This document shows, one piece after another, positions 8,441-16,589 of a stretch of DNA of 57,219 nt. This stretch comes from Solirubrobacter deserti. GTDB lineage: Bacteria; Actinomycetota; Thermoleophilia; Solirubrobacterales; Solirubrobacteraceae. Location: assembly GCF_027587175.1 (NCBI RefSeq), contig NZ_JAPCID010000052.1, positions 1 to 57,219 on the forward strand, written 5' to 3'. The notes under the pieces are model-generated. The model worked only from the letters and a program-made list of their open reading frames with translations, was not told the DNA's origin and made no database searches. Positions within the stretch are counted from its first letter, which is position 1. Each line of letters begins with the position of its first letter. A program made the translations under genes and the position numbers.

Positions 8441-9499
8441 GTGCGGCTGACGCTCGACCACGTCATCCTGCGCGCCGCGGACCCGGCCGCGGCGCTCGAC
8501 GAGCTGGTCGCGCGGACCGGCGCGCCCGTGCTCGTCCCGGTGCGGGACGCAGGCCCGTTCACGTCCGGGATCGTGCGGGCGAGCGTGGACATCGAGCTGC
8601 TCAAGATCGGCAGCACACCGCCGCCGCACGTGCTCGGCTACGGCCTGGGCTTCACCGTTGACGTTCCGCTCACGCAGGCCAACAAGGCGCTCCGGAAGGC
8701 GGGCTTCCCGACGTCCGGGACGACCGTCGCCACCGCCAACGGGCGCACGTGGGCGGCGGTCCAGGTCCACGGCCTGCTGCCGGACCCGTTCCCGCTGCCG
8801 GTGACCAAGAAGGCGCCCAAGCCGAGCGACCGCGTCGCCGAGCAGCTTGCCGCGTGGCTGACCAAGATCCCGGCGGTGGGTCGGATGGCGACCCGCAAGC
8901 CGGGGTCCTCGATGGTCGTCGTGACCGAGTACCGCTTCGACGCCGACGCGTGGCGCGCCACGGCCGGCACCGGGCCGACCGTCGTCAAGGTCGAGGTCGG
9001 TGCGCGCAGCCCGAACTGGGCGAAGTTGCCGCTCGAGCCCGGCCCGCTCACGGTCTCCACCGACCTGGAGCCGGGCGTGCGCCGGATCGTCCTCGAGGGC
9101 GCGGGCACGCCGTTCACGCTCGGCGACGTGGAGTTCGCGTACGCCGCCGACCCCGCCGAGGCCGACGCCCGCAAGCTCGTTGCCATGGCGGAACGCATGC
9201 CGCGCCCGCTCCCGGACGCAGTCGTGGCCGGGCTCGTCCGCGTGCTGCGCTTCTTCCCGCAGGCACCGGACCCCGAGCACTGGCCGCAGACCTGGGTCCG
9301 CGCCGCGCGCCTGCTCGAGCCCGCCCAGCTGGACCCGGTCGCCCGCGGCGAGCAGCGCGCCTACCTGACCGCGCTGGGCGCGCTCAAGCTCGCCCAGGCC
9401 GGCTACAGCGGACCGCTGATCGACCGCTGGCTCAACGAGGAGCGCGACTACCCGAGCCTGACCGAGGCCGAGCGGGCCGCGCTCAAGCGGGCGGGTTGA
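8441..9499 (+). CDS. VOC/glyoxalase-like domain protein with unknown C-terminal half
   Basis: 352 residues. The N-terminal part (LTLDHVILRAADPAAALDEL, later LGYGLGFTVDVPL) matches a glyoxalase-like (VOC) fold of the PF13468 type, which may bind small molecules but has no obvious conserved metal triad. A second stretch around residues 160-250 (FRFDADAWRATA-like and TLGDVEFAYA) resembles another VOC-like half. The C-terminal about 100 residues are helical and unassigned. The 3' end overlaps the end of the convergent rraA-like gene by 17 nt. Confidence 0.65.
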   Translation: MRLTLDHVILRAADPAAALDELVARTGAPVLVPVRDAGPFTSGIVRASVDIELLKIGSTPPPHVLGYGLGFTVDVPLTQANKALRKAGFPTSGTTVATANGRTWAAVQVHGLLPDPFPLPVTKKAPKPSDRVAEQLAAWLTKIPAVGRMATRKPGSSMVVVTEYRFDADAWRATAGTGPTVVKVEVGARSPNWAKLPLEPGPLTVSTDLEPGVRRIVLEGAGTPFTLGDVEFAYAADPAEADARKLVAMAERMPRPLPDAVVAGLVRVLRFFPQAPDPEHWPQTWVRAARLLEPAQLDPVARGEQRAYLTALGALKLAQAGYSGPLIDRWLNEERDYPSLTEAERAALKRAG

Positions 9500-10130
9500 T
9501 CGCGAGCGAGGACGCCTCGCCGGCCTGCAGGCGGGCGACGTGCTCGCGCAGGTTCGTCATCGCCAGCAGGTCCTCGCCGCGCCGGATCCCGCCGAGCACC
9601 TCGTCCTCGAGCGCCTCGATCTCCTTCGCCCGCGCCAGGCACGCCTCCAGCTGCTCACGCGGGGCGATCACGATTCCGTCCTCGTCGGCGAGCACGAGCT
9701 CACCCGGCGTCACGCGCACACCGCCGAACAGGATCGGTCCGCCCACGCGCGGCGCGACGTCGCTGCGGCCCGCCATCGGCACCGTCCCGCGTGCCCACAG
9801 CGGGAGCTCGGGCGGGAGCCCGGCGCGGTCGCGCACGTAGCCGTCGACGACGATCCCGCCGAGCCGGCGGCGGTGCGCCTCGCTCGCGAGCAGCTCGCCG
9901 AGCGCCGCCAGCGGCGCGCCGCCCGCCTGCACGACGAGCACGTCGCCGGGCGAAGCCTCACCGATCGCCCACAGCACCGACAGGAACTCGCCCGCCGCGA
10001 CCACGGTGTAGGCCGGGCCGCACAGGCGCGCCGCGGGCGTCAGCGGGCGGATCGCGGGATCGACGACCGGCAGCGACTTGTCGACGTCGCACAGCGTGCT
10101 GACGGGCAACCGAGCGAGGGCTTCATCCAT
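9483..10130 (-). CDS. RraA/demethylmenaquinone methyltransferase-like family protein
   Basis: 215 residues. It has the RraA/HMG-aldolase fold pattern: LPVSTLCDVDKSL at the N-terminus, DVLVVQAGGAPLAALGELLA, then GIVVDGYVRDRAGL and a C-terminal GELVLADEDGIVIAP. The GGIVVDGxxRD element is where metal-dependent aldolases of this family place catalytic residues. Members act either as HMG/CHA-type aldolases or as RNase E inhibitors. No RNase E gene lies nearby, so an aldolase-like role is possible but unproved. The start at ATG 10130 faces a divergent membrane-protein gene 24 nt away. Confidence 0.8.
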   Translation of the reverse strand: MDEALARLPVSTLCDVDKSLPVVDPAIRPLTPAARLCGPAYTVVAAGEFLSVLWAIGEASPGDVLVVQAGGAPLAALGELLASEAHRRRLGGIVVDGYVRDRAGLPPELPLWARGTVPMAGRSDVAPRVGGPILFGGVRVTPGELVLADEDGIVIAPREQLEACLARAKEIEALEDEVLGGIRRGEDLLAMTNLREHVARLQAGEASSLAINPPA

Positions 10131-10154
10131 GCGGTCGAGGGTATATGCGCCCTC

Positions 10155-10535
10155 GTGTGGTGCGGCGCCCTGGCCGAGGACTCGCGCGTGCTGTGGACGA
10201 TCGCCGGGACGGTCGCGTTCCTCGCCCTGCTCGTCGTCCCGCTCGTGCTGATCGCCCGTGGCCGCGGCGTGCGCGGCCCGCTCGTGCTCACGTGGGTCGC
10301 CGCGTCCGTGCTCGCCGCGCTCGCCTGGGTGCTCGCCGAAGGCGTGTGGGCGTTCGCGTTCACCGTCCCGGCCGGGCTCGCCCTCGGCCTCGCGGTCTCC
10401 CGGATCGAGGACCGCCGGAGCCCGGGGTCGTTCGCGCTCGTCGGTGGCTTCGGCGGCGCGGGCTGGGTCGCGATCCTGGCGGCGCTCGTGCTCGCGGTGT
10501 CCGCCGCGACGGGCACGTGCTTGGATCATCTGTGA
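10155..10535 (+). CDS. Small membrane protein (3-4 TM)
   Basis: 126 residues from GTG 10155, with hydrophobic segments LWTIAGTVAFLALLVVPLVLI, LVLTWVAASVLAALAWVLA, VWAFAFTVPAGLALGLAV and GWVAILAALVLAVSA. No family recognised. A TATATG box lies 7 nt before the GTG. The stop codon directly abuts the rsmD start, so it is probably co-transcribed with rsmD-coaD. A start at an internal GTG a few codons later is possible. Confidence 0.6.
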   Translation: MWCGALAEDSRVLWTIAGTVAFLALLVVPLVLIARGRGVRGPLVLTWVAASVLAALAWVLAEGVWAFAFTVPAGLALGLAVSRIEDRRSPGSFALVGGFGGAGWVAILAALVLAVSAATGTCLDHL

Positions 10536-11069
10536 GTGCGCGTGATCGCCGGCAACTACGGAGGGCGGACCCTCAAGGCCCCGCCCGGGGACGCCACGCG
10601 CCCGACGTCCGACCGGGTGCGCGAGGCGCTGTTCAGCATCCTCGGCACGCGGACCGAGGACGCGCGGGTGCTGGACCTGTTCGCGGGCAGCGGCGCGCTG
10701 GGGCTGGAGGCGCTGTCGCGCGGCGCCGAAAGCGTCACGTTCGTCGATGACGCGCACGCCGCCGTCAAGGTCATCCGGGCCAACCTCGAGGCGTTGAAGG
10801 CGCACGCCACGGTCAAGCGCGGGGACGCCCTCCGGTTGCTCACCACCGCATCCATCAGCGGCGAGCAATACGATCTTGTCTTCCTCGACCCGCCGTACCG
10901 TCATGCTGAGCGCCTCGCGCAGCCGCTGTCGGAGGCCCTCCCCGCCGTGCTGGCGCCCGGGGCGGTGGTGGTGGCCGAGAGCGACAGACGGGCGCCGCTC
11001 ACGCTCACCCTGCCCCTCACCGACGAACGCCGCTACGGCGACACCCTCATCCGCATCTATGGCCCCTGA
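10536..11069 (+). CDS. rsmD: 16S rRNA (guanine966-N2)-methyltransferase
   Basis: RsmD methylates G966 of 16S rRNA using S-adenosylmethionine. The 177-residue product starts with GTG: MRVIAGNYGGRTLKAP. It contains RPTSDRVREALFSIL, the SAM-binding loop DLFAGSGALGLEALSRG and the catalytic motif FLDPPY of N-methyltransferases. Length and N-terminus are standard. The start codon abuts the preceding stop, and the 3' end overlaps coaD by 11 nt, the usual rsmD-coaD pairing. Confidence 0.96.
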   Translation: MRVIAGNYGGRTLKAPPGDATRPTSDRVREALFSILGTRTEDARVLDLFAGSGALGLEALSRGAESVTFVDDAHAAVKVIRANLEALKAHATVKRGDALRLLTTASISGEQYDLVFLDPPYRHAERLAQPLSEALPAVLAPGAVVVAESDRRAPLTLTLPLTDERRYGDTLIRIYGP

Positions 11070-11556
11070 CCCGCGCATCGCCGTCTGCCCCGGCTCCTAC
11101 GACCCGGTGACCAACGGCCACCTGGACATCATCTCGCGCGCGTCGGTGATGTTCGACGAGCTGATCGTGGCCGTCGTGAACGCGTCCGTGCGCAAGAGCA
11201 GGTCGGTGTTCAGCGCGGAGGATCGGATCGCGTTCATCGAGCGCGCGACCGCGCATCTGGGGAACGTGCGCGCGGTCCCGTTCGACAAGCTCGTCGTCGA
11301 TTTCGCGCGCGAGCAGGGGGCGAAGGCGATCGTCAAAGGGCTGCGCGCGATCAGCGACTTCGAATACGAGTTGGAGATGAACCAGCTGAACCGTTCGCTG
11401 GCCTCCGACGTGGAATCCATCTACCTCATGGCCTCACCGCAGTACAGTTTCCTGTCATCCAGCGGAGTCAAGGAGATCGCCACCTTCGGTGGCGACGTGT
11501 CGGGACTCGTACCTGAGGAGGTCGCCCGCCGCTTGCAGGAAGCGCTGGGGCGGTAG
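11059..11556 (+). CDS. coaD: Phosphopantetheine adenylyltransferase
   Basis: CoaD transfers AMP from ATP to 4'-phosphopantetheine to make dephospho-CoA in coenzyme A biosynthesis. The 165-residue product has CPGSYDPVTNGHLDII (the GSFDPxTxGH nucleotidyltransferase motif), KGLRAISDFEYELEMNQLN and the C-terminal SSSGVKEIA in the ISSTxVR position. Length is normal. It overlaps rsmD by 11 nt and is followed after 16 nt by the SepIVA-like gene, the same adjacency as in mycobacteria. Confidence 0.96.
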   Translation: MAPDPRIAVCPGSYDPVTNGHLDIISRASVMFDELIVAVVNASVRKSRSVFSAEDRIAFIERATAHLGNVRAVPFDKLVVDFAREQGAKAIVKGLRAISDFEYELEMNQLNRSLASDVESIYLMASPQYSFLSSSGVKEIATFGGDVSGLVPEEVARRLQEALGR

Positions 11557-11572
11557 CGAAACGGGGAGCCAA

Positions 11573-12037
11573 ATGGACGTCCTGGTACTCATCGACAAGC
11601 TGGACGACCTCGTCCACAACGCCAAAGCGGTCCCGCTGACGGACACCGTGCGCGTGGACAAAGAGGAGATCTACGACATCCTCGACCAGATGCGCGCCAC
11701 GATCCCCGAGGAGATCAAGCAGGCGCGCTGGATCGTCAAGGAGCGCCAGGAGATGCTCGCCGAGGCCAAGCGCGAGGCCGAGCGCATCGTCAAGGAGGCG
11801 CGCGAGCGCCAGGAGCAGCTGGTCTCCCAGCAGGAAGTCACTCGCCAGGCCGAGCGCGCCGCGGAGGACATCATCGAGGACGCCCGCGCCCGCGAGCGCG
11901 AGATCCGGCTCGGCGCCGAGGACTACGCGGACGAGATCCTCAACACGCTCGAAGTGAACCTGTCCAAGTTCATCGCGGCCGTACAGCGCGGGCGCGAGCG
12001 GCTCCAAGGCCGCGACGAGCCGGCTGAAGTCTCCTGA
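11573..12037 (+). CDS. sepIVA: SepIVA/DivIVA-like coiled-coil protein
   Basis: 154 residues, mostly coiled coil. The N-terminus (LIDKLDDLVHNAKAVPLT, then IYDILDQMRATIPEEIKQA) and the C-terminal block (EQLVSQQEVTRQ, then ADEILNTLEVNLSKFI) follow closely the two ends of mycobacterial SepIVA (Rv2927c) as I remember it, with a shorter central coil. That protein is a DivIVA-domain factor for septation and cell-envelope growth, and it also sits next to coaD. GGGGAG lies 4 nt before ATG 11573 and supports the start. The stop overlaps a CTG that appears to start the next gene (CTGA). Confidence 0.78.
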   Translation: MDVLVLIDKLDDLVHNAKAVPLTDTVRVDKEEIYDILDQMRATIPEEIKQARWIVKERQEMLAEAKREAERIVKEARERQEQLVSQQEVTRQAERAAEDIIEDARAREREIRLGAEDYADEILNTLEVNLSKFIAAVQRGRERLQGRDEPAEVS

Positions 12038-12762
12038 GAGGGCTCGAGCTGGAAGGTCTGACTCGGCGCTACGGCGACCGGGTCGCGCTCGACGGCGTGT
12101 CGTTCCGCGTCGAGCCCGGCCAGATGTTCGGCTTCGTCGGCCCCAACGGCGCCGGCAAGACGACGACCATGCGGATCGTCATGGGTGTGCTCGCGCCCGA
12201 CGCCGGCGAGGTGCGCTGGAACGGTGAGCAGCTGCACACGCGGATGCGGGCCCGCTTCGGCTACATGCCGGAGGAGCGTGGGCTGTACCCGAAGATGCGC
12301 GTCAAGCCGCAGCTCAGCTACCTCGCCGCGCTGCACGGCGTCGACGATCCGGACGCCGCGGCGGACCGCTGGATCGACCGCCTCGGCCTGACCGAGCGCG
12401 CCGGCGACCGCGTGGAGGAGCTCTCGCTCGGCAACCAGCAGCGCGTGCAGCTCGCCGCCGCGCTCGTCCACGAGCCAGAGCTGCTCGTGCTGGACGAGCC
12501 GTTCTCCGGCCTCGATCCGGTCGGCGTGGACGTGCTCTCGGGCGTCCTGCTCGACTATGCCCGCACCGGCGTGCCCGTCGTGTTCTCCTCGCACCAGCTC
12601 GAGCTCGTCGAGCGCCTGTGCGAGGCCGTGGCGATCATCAAGGACGGCCGGCTGGTCGCCTCCGGCACCGTCGAGGAGTTGCGCGGGCCGGGTCAGAAGG
12701 TGGTCAAGGAAGTGATCGAGCGCCCGACGCTCACCGACCTGTTCCGGGAGGCGGTCAAATGA
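12034..12762 (+). CDS. ABC transporter ATP-binding protein (NatA-like)
   Basis: ATPase of an ABC-2 type exporter. Walker A GPNGAGKT, signature LSLGNQQRVQLAAAL and Walker B LLVLDEPFSGLDP are intact. The conserved first strand LELEGLTRRYGDRVALDGV lies upstream of the first GTG (12097), and the frame is open only back to a TGA at 12025. No ATG, GTG or TTG exists in that stretch. The most economical start is CTG 12034, overlapping the preceding stop as CTGA, giving 242 residues. It is coupled to the permease by ATGA. The pair resembles NatAB sodium exporters, but the substrate is not determinable. Confidence 0.9.
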   Translation: MRGLELEGLTRRYGDRVALDGVSFRVEPGQMFGFVGPNGAGKTTTMRIVMGVLAPDAGEVRWNGEQLHTRMRARFGYMPEERGLYPKMRVKPQLSYLAALHGVDDPDAAADRWIDRLGLTERAGDRVEELSLGNQQRVQLAAALVHEPELLVLDEPFSGLDPVGVDVLSGVLLDYARTGVPVVFSSHQLELVERLCEAVAIIKDGRLVASGTVEELRGPGQKVVKEVIERPTLTDLFREAVK

Positions 12763-13844
12763 TCAACCGCAACGTGCGCCTGGTCGCGCGGCGCGAGATC
12801 ACCGAGCGCGCCGGCGAGAAGTCGTTCCTGATCTCGACGGGGATCACGCTGGCGATCATCGTCCTCGTCGTGGTGATCCCGCCGCTGCTGGGCTTGGGCG
12901 GGACGTCGGAGTACGTGATCGCGACCGACGCGCAGAGCCGGCCGGTCGCCGAACGCGCCGTCGCGCTCGCCGGCAACTTCGACGCCGAGGTCACGATCAG
13001 CGACACCGAGCCGGACGTGCGGCTGGTCGGCGGCGAGATCCGCTCCGAGGAGGAGCCCGACGACACGCTCGTCGGCCTGCTGCAGACCGCCAACCAGGCG
13101 CTGGAGCCGAGCCGGCGGCCGGACCTGCGGGTCGTCACGGCCGAGCCGGTCGATCCCGACCGCGACGCCAAGGCCGGGCTGGCCTTCTTCGCGATCCTGA
13201 TGCTCTACGGCCAGCTGATCGCGTACGGCTTCTACGTGGCGTCCGGCGTGGTGGAGGAGAAGTCCTCGCGCGTGGTCGAGGTGCTGCTGGCCGCGATCCG
13301 CCCGAAGGACCTGCTCGCGGGCAAGGTGATCGGGCTTGGGCTGCTCGGGCTCGGGCAGCTGCTGCTGATCGCGGTCATCGGCGTCGCCGTGGCCGGGGTG
13401 ACAGGAGCGCTGGACATCGACGGCGCGTTGCTGACCGCCGTCGCGCTGGCGCTCGTGTGGTTCGTGCTCGGGTACGCGTTCTACGCCTCGCTGTACGCGG
13501 CCGCGGGCGCACTCGTCCCGCGCCAGGAGGAGCTCCAGAGCTCCACGACGCCACTGACCATGGCGATCCTGGTCTCGTTCTTCGCCGGCTTCGCGGTCAA
13601 CGACGACCCGGACGGCGTCGTCGCGCACATCTGCGCGTTCATCCCGTTCACGGCACCGATCACGATGCCCGGCCGGATCGCGCTCGGCGAGGTCCCGGCG
13701 TGGGAGATCGCGGCGTCGGTCGGGGTGATGATCGCGGCCACCGCGCTGCTGATCCCGCTCGCTGCCCGGATCTACTCCGCCGTCGTCCTGCGCACGGGTT
13801 CCGCGGTCAAGCTCTCTGAGGCACTGCGGCTCGCCCGACAGTAG
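12759..13844 (+). CDS. ABC-2 type permease (NatB-like)
   Basis: 361 residues with an N-terminal TM (FLISTGITLAIIVLVVVIPP), a large extracytoplasmic loop (about residues 50-155) and a cluster of five to six C-terminal TMs. The motif SGVVEEKSSRVVEVLLAAIR, followed by LLAGKVIGLGLLGLGQL, is the hallmark of the NatB/YhaP-type ABC-2 permeases. It forms the membrane part of the exporter with the upstream ATPase, with which it overlaps by 4 nt. Confidence 0.92.
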   Translation: MINRNVRLVARREITERAGEKSFLISTGITLAIIVLVVVIPPLLGLGGTSEYVIATDAQSRPVAERAVALAGNFDAEVTISDTEPDVRLVGGEIRSEEEPDDTLVGLLQTANQALEPSRRPDLRVVTAEPVDPDRDAKAGLAFFAILMLYGQLIAYGFYVASGVVEEKSSRVVEVLLAAIRPKDLLAGKVIGLGLLGLGQLLLIAVIGVAVAGVTGALDIDGALLTAVALALVWFVLGYAFYASLYAAAGALVPRQEELQSSTTPLTMAILVSFFAGFAVNDDPDGVVAHICAFIPFTAPITMPGRIALGEVPAWEIAASVGVMIAATALLIPLAARIYSAVVLRTGSAVKLSEALRLARQ

Positions 13845-13858
13845 GTCAGCACGCGAAC

Positions 13859-13870
13859 AGCAAGCTTGCT
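13859..13870. repeat. 12-nt perfect palindrome
   Basis: AGCAAGCTTGCT, 15 nt after the NatB-like stop and at the 5' edge of the frameshifted HtaA-like gene. It could be a protein-binding site or a weak hairpin. No partner copy seen. Confidence 0.35.
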
Positions 13871-14965
13871 TGCGCACTCGCGTTGTTGGGTTCATCGACA
13901 CTTTGGACGCTCGCCCGCAATCGCGCCGAGCGTCCAGGTCGCGAAGCTCTCATCCGCTGACCGGAGCCTGCTCGTCGTCCCCGCCGCCCTGCTCGGCGGG
14001 GTTGCGCTCCCCTGCACGGCTTCCGCCGCGATCGTCAAGGACTTCGGCACCCGCGAGGGGGACGTCGCGTACTACACGCAGAAGACCGGCTTCAAGTTCA
14101 AGCGCGGCCAGCGCACCGCGACCGTCGTCAATCCGCGCCTGGTGCTCGACACGCCCGAGAGCGGCTACGTGTCGATGCTGATCTCCAACGAGCGGATCAA
14201 GTCCTTCACCGTGTCGGGCGCGCGGGCGACGGCCGCCGACAGCGGCAAGGTGCAGCAGACCAAGGGCTACACGCTCAAGCTCACGCAGGCGGGCGCCAAC
14301 TACGTCAATCGCGCGCTGCGCAAGAAGGCGCTCAAGCGGTTCAGCCAGTTCGGCACGCTCGACGTCCGGCTGATCCAGCCCGCGTCCTCCGGCACCCCTG
14401 TCGCCCCGGGCTGCCGGGCGCGCCGAGCACCCCGGGGGCTCCGGGCGGCGGTAGCGGCGTGCCCGGCCGGGGCGACACGCCCGGCGGCGCGCTGACCGTC
14501 AACCCGGGTCTGCTGGATCGGCTCCCGGGCGGCGGCTCGATCTCGCCGCTGCTACCGGGTGGCGGGCTCGACCTCGACGGTGACGGCAACAGCGAGGTCA
14601 CGGTGCTGCCGCTGGAGTCCGTCGACGTCGACGTGACGAGCGAGACCGGCACGATCAAGCTCGGCGGCGGCCTGATCCTCGACCTGCCCGGCCTGGGCAG
14701 CCGCGTCGAGCTCGTCAACCCCGAGATCGTGCTCGGGGCCAACGCCGGCCTCTACGCCTACATCGACGGCGTCCGCGTCAAGGTCGGCGACATGGACACC
14801 GACGAGCTCGATCTGAACGTGCTCGACGGCACCGTCACGGTCAAGGACCTCGACGTGACGGTGGGCGGGGCGCTCAACGACATCCTCGGTCCGGTGCTGG
14901 GCCCGATCCTCGGCACCAGCACGCCGCTGCTGTCGCTCGACCTCTCGTTCCCGGAGCTCTCCTAG
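13866..14965 (+). pseudogene. HtaA-like surface protein, split by a -1 frame change
   Basis: Two open frames together make one secreted protein. The first (to about 14400) has a signal-like LLVVPAALLGGVALP ending TASA, then an HtaA-like repeat with VVNPRLVLDTPESGYVSMLI and LTQAGANYVNRALRKKALKRF. The second frame continues through a Gly/Pro-rich linker (GAPSTPGAPGGGSG) into a second HtaA-like unit with VELVNPEIVLG, YIDGVRVKVGDMD and LDGTVTVKDLDVTVGG. The switch falls near the C- and G-rich run at 14396-14416. HtaA domains bind haem or act at the cell surface in actinobacteria. It may be a real lesion, a sequencing error or a programmed slip. The start is unclear (TTG 13866 is the best candidate). 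Confidence 0.65.
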
Positions 14966-16207
14966 CTAGAAGGGCTGCAGCAGGAGCGCGACGCCGACGC
15001 GCTCCAGGCGCGTGTACTTGAAGTTCGTGGACGCCCGCTCCTCGGGATCCGGCCGGTTCTCGCCGTCATGCGTGACGAGCAGGCCGAGCGGGAACCCGGG
15101 GAGCGGCTCCGCGAGGACCTGCGCGCCGTCGGAGTGCTCGACGCCGTCCACGGTCCCGTCGGTGATCGTGAACTCGCCGATGAAGCCGCCGAGGCCGCCG
15201 TCGCCGTAGGCCACGAAGCGGCTGTCGCCCTGGCTGGAGACGAGCAGGATGTCCCGCACGAACGGGATCCGCCAGATCGTCAGGCCCTCGATGTCGGCGG
15301 CGACGTGCCGGCCGCCGAAGCCCGGGTCGGCACCCAGGACGCACTCCTCGGTCTCGGGATCGAACGTGCCCGGGACGCCGAACTCCTTGACCTTCTGCAG
15401 GAGCGTCGGCTGGCCGGTGAAGCCGTGGCGGCCGACCTTGACCACCCACAGGCCGATGTCCTCCTGGGCGGCGAACAGCAGGCCGCGCTGGGGGTCGAAC
15501 GTCATGCCCTCGACCTGCGGGCCGTCGCCCGGGTCCTCGCACGGCGTCCACCGGGTGCCGTTCGGGAGCCGGAACGTGTCCGGCAGCGTGAAGTCGTCGA
15601 CGCGGACGTAGGAGACCGTGTCGTTCGGCGCCGCGATCAGCTTGTAGAGCGCGACCGCGGTGCGCGAGCGGCGGGAGACGGCGACGAAGCCGTCGCCGCG
15701 GTCGTTGTAGGCGGCGAGGCCGTAGGCGGTGGCCTGGACCTCGACCTCCTCGGGCGTCGCGCTGAACACCAGCGGCGCGTTCGGCGTGGTGATGTCGGTC
15801 AGCGGCGGCTGGCCCTTGCGGGCCTTGGCCGGGTCGATGGCGAAGACGCGCAGCTGGTCCAGGCCGCGGTCGGACGTGACGACCAGGTCGCGCGTCTTGC
15901 CGTCGAGGCGGACGCCCGTGACGACGTCGACGTTGTTGAAGCGCCCCGGGTCCGACGGGATCGACTGCAGCGTGCGGCCCTGCAGGTCGTAGACGTCGAG
16001 GCCGGCGTTCTTCTTGGTGCCGACGACCAGCGTCCCGCGCCGGTCGGTGGGGTGGACCCAGATGGCGGGGTCGTCGGCGTCGGCGTCCCCGCCGGCCTCG
16101 TCGTCGAACAGCGGCGCGGTTTCCAGCGTGGCCTTGACCTGGGCCTGCGCCGCGGGTGCGGCGATGAGGGCGAGCAGCGCGAGCAGCGCGAGGGCGACCT
16201 TGGACAT
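14966..16207 (-). CDS. Secreted beta-propeller phytase (3-phytase)
   Basis: 413 residues. Signal peptide VALALLALLALIAAPAAQAQ. Phytase-type propeller marks include DADDPAIWVHP, TLVVGTKKNAGLDVYDLQG, RFNNVDVVTGVRLDGK, DLVVTSDRGLDQLRV and a C-terminal NFKYTRLERVG. The family hydrolyses phytate with bound calcium, releasing phosphate; the Asp-rich DADADDP start is part of the calcium-binding apparatus. A TAGCGT box lies 7 nt before ATG 16207. Its stop lies immediately next to the stop of the convergent HtaA-like gene. I see no clear Pho-box. Confidence 0.9.
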   Translation of the reverse strand: MSKVALALLALLALIAAPAAQAQVKATLETAPLFDDEAGGDADADDPAIWVHPTDRRGTLVVGTKKNAGLDVYDLQGRTLQSIPSDPGRFNNVDVVTGVRLDGKTRDLVVTSDRGLDQLRVFAIDPAKARKGQPPLTDITTPNAPLVFSATPEEVEVQATAYGLAAYNDRGDGFVAVSRRSRTAVALYKLIAAPNDTVSYVRVDDFTLPDTFRLPNGTRWTPCEDPGDGPQVEGMTFDPQRGLLFAAQEDIGLWVVKVGRHGFTGQPTLLQKVKEFGVPGTFDPETEECVLGADPGFGGRHVAADIEGLTIWRIPFVRDILLVSSQGDSRFVAYGDGGLGGFIGEFTITDGTVDGVEHSDGAQVLAEPLPGFPLGLLVTHDGENRPDPEERASTNFKYTRLERVGVALLLQPF

Positions 16208-16214
16208 GCGCGCG

Positions 16215-16220
16215 ACGCTA
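16215..16220 (-). promoter_or_regulatory. -10 box of the phytase gene
   Basis: TAGCGT on the minus strand, 7 nt before ATG 16207; leaderless spacing. Confidence 0.45.
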
Positions 16221-16235
16221 GGCGCCGCGCCGCGC

Positions 16236-16562
16236 TCAACCGGTGAAGATGTTGTTGGGATCGCTGGCGATCACGTTGTGCTCGGCTTCCGGCTCCGAGC
16301 GGATGAGGAACTCCTCGTCCTTGGGCTCCAGCCGCGCGGTGCGGTCCTTGGACCCGCTGAAGGCCTCGATCGCGTCCTCGGACTCCCACACCGAGATCGT
16401 CTGGAAGTGCGTCTCCTCGCCCTCCTCGCGGCGCAGCAGGAAGACGCCGAGGTTGCCGGCGGTGTTGCGGATGTCCTTGATGCCGGTCTGGTTCATGTAC
16501 TCGGTGTACTCGTCGGCGCGGGCGGTCGGGACCGTTCCGCGCCAGATGCGTGCAATCGCCAT
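16236..16562 (-). CDS. ABM-type dimeric alpha/beta-barrel protein
   Basis: 108 residues starting MAIARIWRGTVPTARADEY, the typical first strand and helix of antibiotic-biosynthesis-monooxygenase-like proteins. LGVFLLRREE, then FQTISVWESEDAIEAFSG, completes the ferredoxin-like fold. These small proteins act as monooxygenases, haem-degrading enzymes or ligand binders. No catalytic residue assignment is possible here. It lies between the phytase gene and the divergent NAT gene. Confidence 0.75.
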   Translation of the reverse strand: MAIARIWRGTVPTARADEYTEYMNQTGIKDIRNTAGNLGVFLLRREEGEETHFQTISVWESEDAIEAFSGSKDRTARLEPKDEEFLIRSEPEAEHNVIASDPNNIFTG

Positions 16563-16573
16563 ACGGGCTGGCT

Positions 16574-16579
16574 TACCAT
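16574..16579 (+). promoter_or_regulatory. -10 box of the NAT gene
   Basis: TACCAT, 10 nt before ATG 16590. Confidence 0.4.
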
Positions 16580-16589
16580 CCCGGGCGCG

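Noticed and set aside
9483-11078. 531-codon minus-strand extension of the RraA-like gene
   Set aside because: The upstream part is antisense to rsmD and the membrane-protein gene; the RraA-like N-terminus begins at ATG 10130.
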